Origin: an uncultured Tenacibaculum sp.
GTDB lineage: Bacteria; Bacteroidota; Bacteroidia; Flavobacteriales; Flavobacteriaceae
Direction of reading: 5' to 3'
Assembly: GCF_947504135.1 (NCBI RefSeq)
Contig: NZ_CANNGG010000001.1
Location: 434,001 to 498,000 of the forward strand
DNA length: 64,000 nucleotides
Part shown: in pieces, positions 42,169 through 50,969 of the stretch
Layout: each line of letters begins with the position of its first letter
Position numbering within the stretch: the first letter of the stretch is position 1
Translations under genes and position numbers: made by a program
Notes under the pieces: generated by a model
Databases searched by the model: none
What the model was told of the DNA's origin: nothing
What the model saw: only the letters and a program-made list of their open reading frames with translations

Positions 42169-43081
42169 TTAAAAAATAGACTGCTCAGAAAGGGTAGTAA
42201 ACTCCTCTAAAAAGCGCATGCCTCTGTAGGAGTTTCCTTTTTTATTCAATTTGGGGCTCCATACTGCAATCGCATATTGATTAGAGTGTATGGCAATAAT
42301 GCCTCCTCCAACACCACTTTTGCCTGCGAGTCCTACTTTAAAAGCAAACTCACCAGATTCGTCGTAAAACCCACAGGTTTGCATCAAGGCATTAATCCTT
42401 TTCGATTGACTTTTGGTTAATATTTGTTTTCCTTGTCGTGTTTGTCCGTTATTGGCTAAAAAGAAGAATAATTCCGAAAGTTGTTCGCAAGTCAATTCCA
42501 GCGAACATAAATCGAAATAGAAGTCCAATACCACTTCAGGGTCGTTGTAGATGTTTCCGTAAGACTTTATAAAATTACACAAGGCAACATTTCTGTATCC
42601 TACCGATTTTTCTGAAGCCGCAATTTTTGCAGAATAGTTGATGTCTTTATTTTTAGAAAGACTTTTAATGAAACTCAATAAATCTTCCTTCGGGTTTACC
42701 AAACTGCTAATTAAAATATCGGCAATTATAATAGCACCTGCGTTGATAAACGGATTTCTAGGAATACCATTGTCAGTTTCTAATTGAACAAGTGAATTGA
42801 AACTGTTACCAGAGGGTTCTACACCCAATCTGTCCCAAATAGATTCACCAAGATGTTGATAAGCCAAACAAAGTGATAATACTTTAGCAATACTTTGAAT
42901 AGAGAATTTTTCTTGAAAGTTTCCTAAACCAAAATTGGTGTTAGTAACTGTTGAAATATATACGCCAAATTTATCAGTATCAATGGTAGCTAATTCAGGA
43001 ATATAGGTAGCCAACTCACCTATATTTTTCAATAGGAGCTATTTTTTGATATACAGCTTCAAGTATTTCTTTATAATTCAT
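42169..43081 (-). CDS. glsA: glutaminase with an apparent frameshift near the N terminus
   Basis: The main frame (from about residue 21) matches the glutaminase family that hydrolyses glutamine to glutamate and ammonia: FSIQSIAKVLSL with the catalytic Ser-x2-Lys (SIAK), EPSGNSFNS near 72, INAGAI near 97 and KVGLAGKSGVGGGIIA near 250. The usual N terminus (MNYKEILEAVYQKIAPIE) is present upstream from the ATG at 43081 but in another frame. The two frames meet at a run of five A (T on the plus strand, 43025-43029). Four As would join the frames as APIENIGELATY, as in the family. Either a sequencing indel, a new mutation, or a start at the TTG at 43032 with a 287-residue product is possible. Confidence 0.85.
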
Positions 43082-43143
43082 TGTTTATAAACGCTAATAT
43101 GTGTTAAACGAAATTAGTTGAAATCTGTTTGAAAACAAATAAA

Positions 43144-43170
43144 AAAAGCAACCTCATTGAGGTTGCTTTT
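43144..43170 (-). terminator. terminator downstream of pruA
   Basis: Twelve-bp stem (AAAAGCAACCTC at 43144-43155 with GAGGTTGCTTTT at 43159-43170), 3-base loop, and a T run on the minus strand. It separates pruA from the glutaminase gene. Confidence 0.85.
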
Positions 43171-43202
43171 AACTTATAGTAAATTTCCGTAATCGGAATA
43201 TT

Positions 43203-44828
43203 TTATCCTAAGAAAGGGTAACGATAATCAGTTGGAGAAACAAAAGTTTCTTTGATTAAACGAGGAGATACCCAACGTAATAAATTTTGAGCAGATCCTG
43301 CTTTATCGTTTGTTCCTGAAGCTCTTGCTCCACCAAATGGTTGTTGTCCTACTACAGCTCCTGTTGGCTTATCGTTTACGTAGAAGTTACCTGCACAGTT
43401 TTCTAGTGCTTTAGTAGCTTCAGCAATTGCATAACGATCTGTAGAGAATACAGCCCCTGTTAAAGCGTATTCAGAAGTTCCGTCAACTAATTGTAATGTT
43501 TCAGCCCAATCAGCATCTTCGTATACATAAATAGTAACTACAGGACCGAATAATTCAGTTTCCATAGTCGTGTATTTAGGGTTGGTAGTTAAGATAACTG
43601 TTGGCTCGATAAAGTATCCTTTAGATTTATCGTAGTTACCACCTGCAATAACTTCAGCGTCAGCATCAGCTTTAGCTTGGTCGATATAGCTAGCTAATTT
43701 ATCAAAAGATCCTTCGTGGATTACAGCTGTGATAAAGTTGCTCATGTCTTCTGGAGAGCCCATTTTAAAAGAAGCGATATCTTCTTTTACATAATTTAAA
43801 GTTTCTTCAGCTAATGATTTTGGTAAGTATACTCTTGAAGCTGCAGAACATTTTTGTCCTTGGAATTCGAAAGCACCACGAGAAATACCAGTAGCTACTT
43901 GTTTAGCGTTTGCTGATGGGTGAGCAACGATAAAATCTTTACCTCCTGTTTCACCAACAATTTTTGGATATGTTTTATAGATGTGGATGTTTTCTCCAAT
44001 TTTCTTCCAAATATCTTGGAATACGTTTGTAGAACCTGTAAAGTGGATTCCAGCAAAATCAGGAGAAGCTAATACAACTTCAGTAATATCAGCAGGATTT
44101 CCTAATACTAAATTGATAACACCATCAGGTAAACCAGCTTCTTTAAAGATTTGCATAATTACGTTCGCAGAAAAAACTTGGCTACTAGAAGGTTTCCAAA
44201 CTACAACATTCCCCATCATTGCTGCAGATGCAGGTAAGTTTCCAGCAATAGCAGTAAAGTTAAACGGAGTTACAGCGTACACAAATCCTTCTAATGGTCT
44301 GTATTCAACGCGGTTCCAAATTCCGTCGTCAGAATTAGGTTGCTCACTGTAAATATCAGTCATATACTCTACGTTAAAACGTAAGAAGTCGATTAACTCA
44401 CAAGCTGAATCAATTTCTGCTTGGTGAACTGTTTTAGATTGTGCAATCATTGTTGCAGCATTAATCTTTGCACGGTACGGACCTGCGATTAATTCAGCAG
44501 CACGTAAAAAGATAGCAGCTCTTTGCTCCCAAGGCATTTGTGCCCATTTAGTACGAGCTTCTAAAGCAGCAGCGATAGCTTTTTCAGCGTGCGATTTGTC
44601 TCCTACATGAAATTGTCCTACTACGTGTTGGTGGTCGTGAGGAGGAGTCATGTTTTCAGTCTTTCCTGTTCTAACTTCTTCACTACCGATATACATTGGT
44701 ACATCCATAGATCCGTTAAAATATTCTTTGTATTGTTTAGAAACTGCTTCGCGCTCTGGAGATCCAGGAGCGTATCCTTTTACAGTTTCATTAATGGCAG
44801 TCGGTACGTGAAAAAATCCTTTTCCCAT
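43203..44828 (-). CDS. pruA: L-glutamate gamma-semialdehyde dehydrogenase (delta-1-pyrroline-5-carboxylate dehydrogenase)
   Basis: This 541-residue aldehyde dehydrogenase oxidises glutamate semialdehyde to glutamate in proline degradation. The cofactor region is TPFNFTAIAGNLPA near 185, the NAD site GSTNVF near 265, the catalytic Glu lies in VGETGGKDF near 290 and the catalytic Cys in QGQKCSAASRVY near 325. The C-terminal region GGARASGTNDKAGS is typical of the eukaryotic-type single-domain P5C dehydrogenases. It is a single gene with a promoter element upstream and a terminator downstream. Confidence 0.96.
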   Translation of the reverse strand: MGKGFFHVPTAINETVKGYAPGSPEREAVSKQYKEYFNGSMDVPMYIGSEEVRTGKTENMTPPHDHQHVVGQFHVGDKSHAEKAIAAALEARTKWAQMPWEQRAAIFLRAAELIAGPYRAKINAATMIAQSKTVHQAEIDSACELIDFLRFNVEYMTDIYSEQPNSDDGIWNRVEYRPLEGFVYAVTPFNFTAIAGNLPASAAMMGNVVVWKPSSSQVFSANVIMQIFKEAGLPDGVINLVLGNPADITEVVLASPDFAGIHFTGSTNVFQDIWKKIGENIHIYKTYPKIVGETGGKDFIVAHPSANAKQVATGISRGAFEFQGQKCSAASRVYLPKSLAEETLNYVKEDIASFKMGSPEDMSNFITAVIHEGSFDKLASYIDQAKADADAEVIAGGNYDKSKGYFIEPTVILTTNPKYTTMETELFGPVVTIYVYEDADWAETLQLVDGTSEYALTGAVFSTDRYAIAEATKALENCAGNFYVNDKPTGAVVGQQPFGGARASGTNDKAGSAQNLLRWVSPRLIKETFVSPTDYRYPFLG

Positions 44829-44898
44829 TTTGTATGTTGTTTGTTGAATTAAATTTCTTTCTTTGCTATTGAAAAGTTTTGAAAACTTTCTTAAAAAA

Positions 44899-44906
44899 CA
44901 AAGTTA
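44899..44906 (-). promoter_or_regulatory. -7 promoter element of pruA
   Basis: TAACTTTG on the minus strand, matching TAnnTTTG, 70 bases before the ATG at 44828. Confidence 0.4.
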
Positions 44907-44966
44907 AGGTTATTTTAGGAATATTTAGGTAGACAAAAGGCTTGAATTTAATAAAAGAAGAACAAC

Positions 44967-45683
44967 ATGTGTACGGTAACTTATTTACCTTTAAAGGATA
45001 ATAATTTTATTTTAACTTCTAATAGAGATGAAGATCCGAAGCGTAAAACAATTGCGCCAAAAACCTACTGTGAAGAAGGAGTGAAGTTAACATATCCAAA
45101 AGATGAGCTAGCTGGAGGAACATGGATTGGTTTAAGTGAAAAACACCGGTTGGTTTGTTTATTGAACGGAGGTTTTACCAAACACAAAAGAGCTGAGTCG
45201 TACCGCATGAGTAGGGGAGTTATTGTAAAGCAATTACTAAAGGTTGATAATCCTGTTGAAATGATTGAGAATTTTAATTTTGAAGGAATTGAACCTTTTA
45301 CAATTGTTTTGGTTGATTGGAGTAAGAGTTTACAAGCGTATGAATTGGTTTGGGATGGGGATAAAAAACATTTTCAAGAGCTAGATGAAACTCCTAAAAT
45401 ATGGTCGTCTTCAACCTTGTACGATGAAGAAACAAAACAATTAAGAAAACAGTGGTTTACTGATTGGTTAAAAGAACACCCTTCGTACAATCAATCAGAC
45501 ATAATTGCTTTTCATCAAGATGAAACCAGAGGAACTCCAGAAATTTCATTAAAAATGAAACGTAGTTATGTTGAAACGGTAAGTATTACTTCTGTGGTAA
45601 AAAAAGAGGATGAACTTACCATGATTTACTACGACTTACATTCAAATATTAACACAATACAAGAAGAAATCATTCGTTCGTAA
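44967..45683 (+). CDS. NRDE/TANGO2-family protein
   Basis: This 238-residue protein begins MCTVTYLPLKDNNFILTSNR, with the NRDE (here SNRDEDPKR) motif near 20 that defines the family, and has GGTWIGLSEKHRLVCLLNG near 50. The N-terminal Cys resembles that of Ntn hydrolases. Eukaryotic TANGO2 relatives have been linked to haem or lipid handling; the bacterial function is unknown. It stands upstream of three exported proteins but has a separate start region. Confidence 0.9.
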   Translation: MCTVTYLPLKDNNFILTSNRDEDPKRKTIAPKTYCEEGVKLTYPKDELAGGTWIGLSEKHRLVCLLNGGFTKHKRAESYRMSRGVIVKQLLKVDNPVEMIENFNFEGIEPFTIVLVDWSKSLQAYELVWDGDKKHFQELDETPKIWSSSTLYDEETKQLRKQWFTDWLKEHPSYNQSDIIAFHQDETRGTPEISLKMKRSYVETVSITSVVKKEDELTMIYYDLHSNINTIQEEIIRS

Positions 45684-45697
45684 TTAAACCTATTTGG

Positions 45698-45705
45698 TAT
45701 CTTTG
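45698..45705 (+). promoter_or_regulatory. -7 promoter element of the three-gene exported protein cluster
   Basis: TATCTTTG, matching TAnnTTTG, 14 bases before the ATG at 45719. Confidence 0.5.
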
Positions 45706-45718
45706 CCAAAAAAATAAT

Positions 45719-46390
45719 ATGAACAAAAGATTACTATTGCTATTCTCACTTATTTCTACTTTTTTGTTTACAAGCTGCTTTGAGTTTGTAGAAGAAGTTA
45801 GCTTTAATAAAGATGGTTCAGGTAGTGCTGTATTAACTATCAATTTAAGTAAAAGTAAAACAAAATTAGCCTCAATAATGTTGCTTGATAGTATTAATGG
45901 TTACAAAGTACCATCTAAAACTACTATTAGAAACAAAGTAAACGAAATAGTTTACAAAATAAAGCAGACCAAAGGGGTTCATAACGTAAAAAATACGCTA
46001 GATTTTAACGAATTTATAGTAACTGTTTCGTGTGATTTTGATAATGTTGAAGCTTTGAACGAAGTGATTTCTAACTTCAGTTCAAAAAAACATATAGAGG
46101 CGATTAAGAAGAATCAGCATTTCACATTTAACAAAGAAAATAAAACGTTTACTCGTAGTCATCATTTTGATTTAGGAAAAGAGTTTAAAAAAACAAAAAA
46201 TCAAGATCGTAAAGTATTTGAAACGGCTACTTATACGAGTGTTTATCGATTTCAAGAGCCTATAAAATCAACGGAAAATACTCAAGCGAGAATATCACAA
46301 AGTAAAAAAGCAATTATGCTGCACTTACAAGCACAAGATATCATATCGAACACACAAACAATCAAAAATAAAATACAATTAGAGAATTAA
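45719..46390 (+). CDS. lipoprotein of unknown function
   Basis: This 223-residue protein has a lipoprotein signal (LLLFSLISTFLFTSC, Cys20) and a segment VSFNKDGSGSAVLTINLS after it, which resembles the start of LppM-like/DUF3153 domains. The rest is soluble and mixed. It is the first of three genes on the plus strand separated by 5-7 bases (exported protein, exported protein), so they are probably one transcript and work together at the cell envelope. The function is unknown. Confidence 0.8.
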   Translation: MNKRLLLLFSLISTFLFTSCFEFVEEVSFNKDGSGSAVLTINLSKSKTKLASIMLLDSINGYKVPSKTTIRNKVNEIVYKIKQTKGVHNVKNTLDFNEFIVTVSCDFDNVEALNEVISNFSSKKHIEAIKKNQHFTFNKENKTFTRSHHFDLGKEFKKTKNQDRKVFETATYTSVYRFQEPIKSTENTQARISQSKKAIMLHLQAQDIISNTQTIKNKIQLEN

Positions 46391-46397
46391 ATTTAGG

Positions 46398-48104
46398 ATG
46401 AAAAAAATTATTGCTACACTACTGTTTTTAAATATACTTACAGTTATACAGGCTCAACGACTAGAGTCTAAGATACCTAACAACATAGATGTGTTAGTTT
46501 CTGCAAACGCAGAAAATTTATTTAAATTGATAGAAGTATCAGATATTGACAAAAATGCTATTGGAAAAGAAATTTTAAAGGATATTAATAGAAGACGTGA
46601 TGAAGATAAAGTTTCTTCGGTTGCTAATGCAGGTGTGAATATTAATTCAAACGCATATTATTTCTTAACAAAGACGGATAGTATTTCGTATCATAACTTT
46701 TATGTTGAGTTAAACGATAGAAAAACGTTTGAATCTTTGTTGTATGAACGCGAAAAGAAGAAGCTTAAAACGGAAGGAAATTATAGTTACATCGCAGGAC
46801 GTTCTTCTTTTAAAATTTGGAATGACCACACGTTATTACTTATAAACGGAAGTATGTCTTCATCATATTTCTCTTATAACAAAGAGCGTTTAGAGCAATT
46901 AAAGGAAGAAGGAGAATACAATTATAACTTTAAGAGAAGATTAGCTAGAGAATGGTCGAAAGAACATGGATTGAATGTTTTTGATAAAAACTACTCTAAA
47001 TCAATTGCTTCAAACAGAAAATTCCAAAAAAGTAAAAAGAAAAATTCATCAGCAACATTATGGGTGCGTAATTATGGTGAGTTAATGACAGATATTTTTA
47101 AATCTTTTGGAAACAGCTTTTATCCTTTGTATGCAGAAGGAAATCAAAATGTTTACGGAGTAGAAGAAGTAACAGCAAACTTGTTTTTTGAAAAAGAAGA
47201 TGCAAGAGTTTTGTTAGATATGGCAGTTAGTTCTGATATGAAAAGGTCTTTTAAGAAGATTTATAATAAGAGAATGGATCGTAATTTAGTTAATAGCTTC
47301 GATCATGATAAAGCTTTAGCTTTTTGGAGTATTTCTTTAAACACTGAAGAAACATTAAAGCAGTATCCAGAATTAATCAATAAAATGTATGGAGGTATTT
47401 TGCCTAAGTTTCAAGAAGAAATTGAAATTGTAGGAGATTTATTTTCTTTAGTAATAGACGAAAAAGCAATTGGCGAATTAATTACAGGTGATGCGTTGTT
47501 GGTATTGAACGATTTTGCTAAACAAGAAGTTGAGTACACTACTTACGAGTATGATAAGAATTATAAGCGTAAAGAGGTAACAAAAACAAAAGAAGATTTT
47601 GTGCCAGATTTTACATTAATGATTGGCTCTGAAAAAGAAGATTTATTAAATAAGTTTTACAGAATAGGAGAAAAGCACAAGGCGGTAAAAATTCAGGATA
47701 ATGTGGTTGAGTTTGTAACTAAAAAAGCTGATTTACCATTTGGGTTATACTCAGTGGTTAAAAACGATGTGTTGTATTTAACGACTTCTAAAACTGGAGC
47801 ATTAAATATTGCAAACGGTACTACAAATTTCAATACTAAAAAACACAGTAAATTAGTTAGGAATAACTCAACAGTATTATATGTTGATGTAAATGCTGTT
47901 TTAAACAAAGTACCAAACGAGTGGATGAGTAAGTCAGAAAAAGAAGCGTTACATTTTTCTACTGAAAACATGAATGATGCTTTATTTAGAGTGTCTAGAA
48001 TGAAAGGAAATACAATTTCTTCTGAGTTAAAACTTTCAACACAAGGTACAGAAGAAAACACCTTAAAATTATTATTAAAGTTTATCAATTCGGTAGCTAA
48101 ATAA
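46398..48104 (+). CDS. exported protein of unknown function (DUF4836-like)
   Basis: This 568-residue protein has a signal peptide (MKKIIATLLFLNILTVIQAQ) and opens with LESKIPNNIDVLVSANAENL, the kind of start seen in DUF4836-like Bacteroidota proteins (IPxDVxVVxSxDxxSL). The body is long, soluble and charged, with a possible beta-rich C terminus. It lies between the lipoprotein and a shorter relative. I cannot assign a function. Confidence 0.75.
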   Translation: MKKIIATLLFLNILTVIQAQRLESKIPNNIDVLVSANAENLFKLIEVSDIDKNAIGKEILKDINRRRDEDKVSSVANAGVNINSNAYYFLTKTDSISYHNFYVELNDRKTFESLLYEREKKKLKTEGNYSYIAGRSSFKIWNDHTLLLINGSMSSSYFSYNKERLEQLKEEGEYNYNFKRRLAREWSKEHGLNVFDKNYSKSIASNRKFQKSKKKNSSATLWVRNYGELMTDIFKSFGNSFYPLYAEGNQNVYGVEEVTANLFFEKEDARVLLDMAVSSDMKRSFKKIYNKRMDRNLVNSFDHDKALAFWSISLNTEETLKQYPELINKMYGGILPKFQEEIEIVGDLFSLVIDEKAIGELITGDALLVLNDFAKQEVEYTTYEYDKNYKRKEVTKTKEDFVPDFTLMIGSEKEDLLNKFYRIGEKHKAVKIQDNVVEFVTKKADLPFGLYSVVKNDVLYLTTSKTGALNIANGTTNFNTKKHSKLVRNNSTVLYVDVNAVLNKVPNEWMSKSEKEALHFSTENMNDALFRVSRMKGNTISSELKLSTQGTEENTLKLLLKFINSVAK

Positions 48105-48109
48105 ACTGA

Positions 48110-49435
48110 ATGATAAAAAAAATAGCATATACCTTTTTAATACTATGCTGTATTATAGTTACGGTTGGGTTTTTTAGATACAATCCAACCGTAATTTATG
48201 CAGGTAAGGTTCCTGTTTCTGCAGAGACGGTTATCCATATTAATCTTCGAGAAATAGAATACAATATACTTACCAGTTTTTTAGAGCATCCACTTTCTCA
48301 AGTAGACTTTAAAAAATCATCTGCAGTAAAAGAAAAACAACGCTCGTTGTTAGATCAAATTGAAATTCCAAGTAATGTGTTTCTGTATACCAATAAACAA
48401 GAGTTTAAAGGGTTTTTAATCAGTGATAAAGTTTCGGTTAAAAATAATTTTGTTGAAGTTTTAAAAGAGACGGGATTTAAAGAAGAAAAGGTAGGTATAA
48501 CTACCATTTACAGGAAACAACAAGTTACTTGTGTAGTTAACAATAATAAAGTTCAAGTACTATTTAAGATTGATAAAAGTGCTAAGGTTTCTAATGAGTT
48601 AATAAAGGCTCTTGATAAAGGGAATTACTTTTCTGATGATGCTGAAATTTTTTCGAATATTAAAAAGCATAAAAGCCCGATAGCTTTTAGTGCGAATAAA
48701 GGAGGTTTTTTCAAAGTCTTGGTTGATGAAGGTCAGTTAAGTATTGAAGGGAAATTAAATGAAAATAACGATATTTTCTTGCCTTTTGAAGCTGGTTTTG
48801 AAGCTGGTGCTATCGCTACTATTTCAGGGAAACTAAATATAAAAAAGTTAGTCAATATTTTGCCTGAAAATGCTTCAGGAAAATTTAAAAAGCTTACTAC
48901 ATTATCGTTGGATTCTATCACTGCTAAATGGAATGGGGTAATGGACTTTAACCTCTCTTCCTTTGTTACGAAATCAGACACTATTGTAACTTATGAGTAC
49001 GATGATGACTTTAACAAGGTTGCCAAAAAAGAAATTCAAAATATGATAACTCCCAACGTAACTTTTAACTTAGAAGGAGAAGGGTTGTGTGAGTATTTAA
49101 ATAAAAAAGAGGTAATTAAAAGAGTAAACAATAGCGAAGTGTTAACTCTTATGCCTTTATTTACTACCTATAGTTTTTGTAATGAGGGAGAGCTACAATT
49201 CACTTCGCAAAAACAACCAGTTTTAAATAAGCTTAAAAAACTTGATGATAAGTTTTATTTTTTGTTTGATGTGGCTCAATATCAAGCAAAAGATAGGGGC
49301 GTATACTCCGTCAAAAACAAATATCTAGATAAAGTACAATCAATACAATTGTTTGTAGCTAGTAGTAATGACTTAAAAGCAACAGTAAAGTTAAAAAATA
49401 CTTCAAAAAACTTCTTTTTACAACTATTGAATTAA
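48110..49435 (+). CDS. exported or membrane-anchored protein of unknown function
   Basis: This 441-residue protein has one N-terminal membrane segment (IAYTFLILCCIIVTVGFF) and a soluble body beginning VPVSAETVIHINLREIEYN. That start resembles the opening of the upstream protein (xVxVSAxxxNLxxxE), and both contain a YEYD segment (VTYEYDDDFNKVAKKE here and TTYEYDKNYKRKEVTK upstream). They are probably distant paralogues. It is the last gene of the three-gene set and is followed by a broken DUF3667 gene on the opposite strand. Confidence 0.75.
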   Translation: MIKKIAYTFLILCCIIVTVGFFRYNPTVIYAGKVPVSAETVIHINLREIEYNILTSFLEHPLSQVDFKKSSAVKEKQRSLLDQIEIPSNVFLYTNKQEFKGFLISDKVSVKNNFVEVLKETGFKEEKVGITTIYRKQQVTCVVNNNKVQVLFKIDKSAKVSNELIKALDKGNYFSDDAEIFSNIKKHKSPIAFSANKGGFFKVLVDEGQLSIEGKLNENNDIFLPFEAGFEAGAIATISGKLNIKKLVNILPENASGKFKKLTTLSLDSITAKWNGVMDFNLSSFVTKSDTIVTYEYDDDFNKVAKKEIQNMITPNVTFNLEGEGLCEYLNKKEVIKRVNNSEVLTLMPLFTTYSFCNEGELQFTSQKQPVLNKLKKLDDKFYFLFDVAQYQAKDRGVYSVKNKYLDKVQSIQLFVASSNDLKATVKLKNTSKNFFLQLLN

Positions 49436-49438
49436 AAA

Positions 49439-50533
49439 TTAATACAGAGCGAAAGTTATAATCCACACAACTAGAATACCTATAAACATTAAGTTTATAA
49501 AAACGGTGTTTACAATAAAGTATTTTACTAGGGTTTTAAAGAACGACTGCCCGTAAAACTTTTTCATTGCTATAAATAAATATAGTAAAAAAAGCACTGA
49601 AAAAATTGTAGGTAAATTATTGCCACCTTTATTGATGAAGCTTATAATGTAAAAAATACTGGCGAGTAAGAAAAATACGGTTTGAACATGAAAAACAAAG
49701 ACTAAATGTTCAACATAAGTGTATTTTCTTCGGGTGTATATAAATGCTAAGAAAAGAGTAAATAAAGGAAGTAAAACAAATAACGAAATAGAGATGTACG
49801 AGAAAAGCTGTTTGTTGAACTTGTTACGTTCATCGTCGTTTCTTACATATGAGTTTACGAGTTTAACTTTAGAGTATAAAAAACGGTTACTAAAATTCTT
49901 TTCAATTTTTAAACTATCTAGAGCGCTTTCAGTAGAAAGGTTTGGTTTTCTTCTTTAAACTTTAAAAAACTATAAAATACAGAATTGTTAATATGATTTT
50001 CAACTGAGTCTAATTCGGTTATTGAATCTTTTTTATTAGGTTTTAAAGAGTCATTTTTTTTTTGGGATTAAGTTTTATTTCTCCAAATACAAGGTCGTGT
50101 AGTTGACTAATATTAAGCTGTGTTTTCTTTTTGTTTTCAACGTTAATACTTAAAAGTGAGCTATTTTTAGGATATCCATTTCTAAGTTTTTCAAAATGGT
50201 CATAACTATTAATTGCTCCCAGAGTCAAAAAGAAAATAATTGTAGTAGCTAGATAAAACCGAAACGGATTAGTGTATCGAATTCTTCTTCCTTCAATATA
50301 GTCTTTTGAAACTTTTCCAGGGTTAATTAGCAAAGGAATTAATGTTCTCCAAAACTTCGTGTCTAAAGAAAAGAAACCAGCAAAAAGTTCACGTAAGAAA
50401 ACACTTAAGGTAATTTTTTTCCTCTATTATGTTGTCCGCATTCAGGGCAAAATTTTTCACCACGAGTAAAAGGATATCCACAATTTAAACAGTTAAGGTC
50501 TTTTATAACTGTAACTTTATTTTTTTTGCTCAT
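49439..50533 (-). pseudogene. DUF3667 membrane protein gene broken by three homopolymer frameshifts
   Basis: Reading through three frames gives a DUF3667-type protein of about 365 residues. The N-terminal zinc ribbon is CLNCGYPFTRGEKFCPECG; then come TLSVFLRELFAGFFSLDTKF, NPGKVSKDYIEGRRIRYTNP and two sets of membrane helices (FRFYLATTIIFFLTL and ISISLFVLLPLFTLFLAFIY). The breaks are at a run of seven T (50414-50420), ten T (50054-50063) and four T (49946-49949) on the plus strand; each is one base short of joining the frames. The ATG shares a base with the apaG stop (TAATG), so the two genes were coupled. It is either a real pseudogene or a sequence-quality artefact. Confidence 0.8.
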
Positions 50534-50919
50534 TAGTTTAAAATAGCAGTAGTAGTTAATTGAAAAGTTGGTATGATAACTAGGAATTCTTCTAAAGTTT
50601 TAGTGTTAATCATTTTATAGTTGCCGCCCATTGCTCCTGTTGTTGAGAGTAAGAAGCAATTAGATTTATAGTTGTAAATATCGTTTGGTTTTAAGATAGG
50701 AGTTTCTCCAACAACACCTTCGCCTTCTACATATTCAGTATTGTTAAGAGCATCGAAAATGACCCAAAATCGCTCAAGTAGTTTTACGGTTTCTTTTGAT
50801 CTGTTTTCAATAGTGATGTAGTAGCTAAAGGCATAGTATTGCTGATAGCCCCTGTAAACGGTTCCTTTGAAAGAAGTTTTTACCGAAATTTTTATCCCCT
50901 TAGTTACTTGCTGAAACAT
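50533..50919 (-). CDS. apaG: ApaG-family protein
   Basis: This 128-residue beta-sandwich protein begins MFQQVTKGIKISVKTSFKG and contains the family regions YAFSYYITIENRSKETVKLL near 35, VEGEGVVGETPILKPND near 70, and GAMGGNYKM near 100. ApaG is linked to cobalt/magnesium efflux and nucleotide metabolism in other bacteria; the activity is unclear. I prefer the ATG at 50919, because the upstream ATG at 50943 adds eight residues not typical of the family. It is coupled to the DUF3667 gene. Confidence 0.9.
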   Translation of the reverse strand: MFQQVTKGIKISVKTSFKGTVYRGYQQYYAFSYYITIENRSKETVKLLERFWVIFDALNNTEYVEGEGVVGETPILKPNDIYNYKSNCFLLSTTGAMGGNYKMINTKTLEEFLVIIPTFQLTTTAILN

Positions 50920-50969
50920 AGGATAAAGATAGTTCTTTTTCACTTTTTAGTCAATGTTTATTATGAGAC

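Noticed and set aside
49719..49958. 79-codon plus-strand frame in the DUF3667 region
   Set aside because: It is antisense to the broken DUF3667 gene, whose frames read well on the minus strand.
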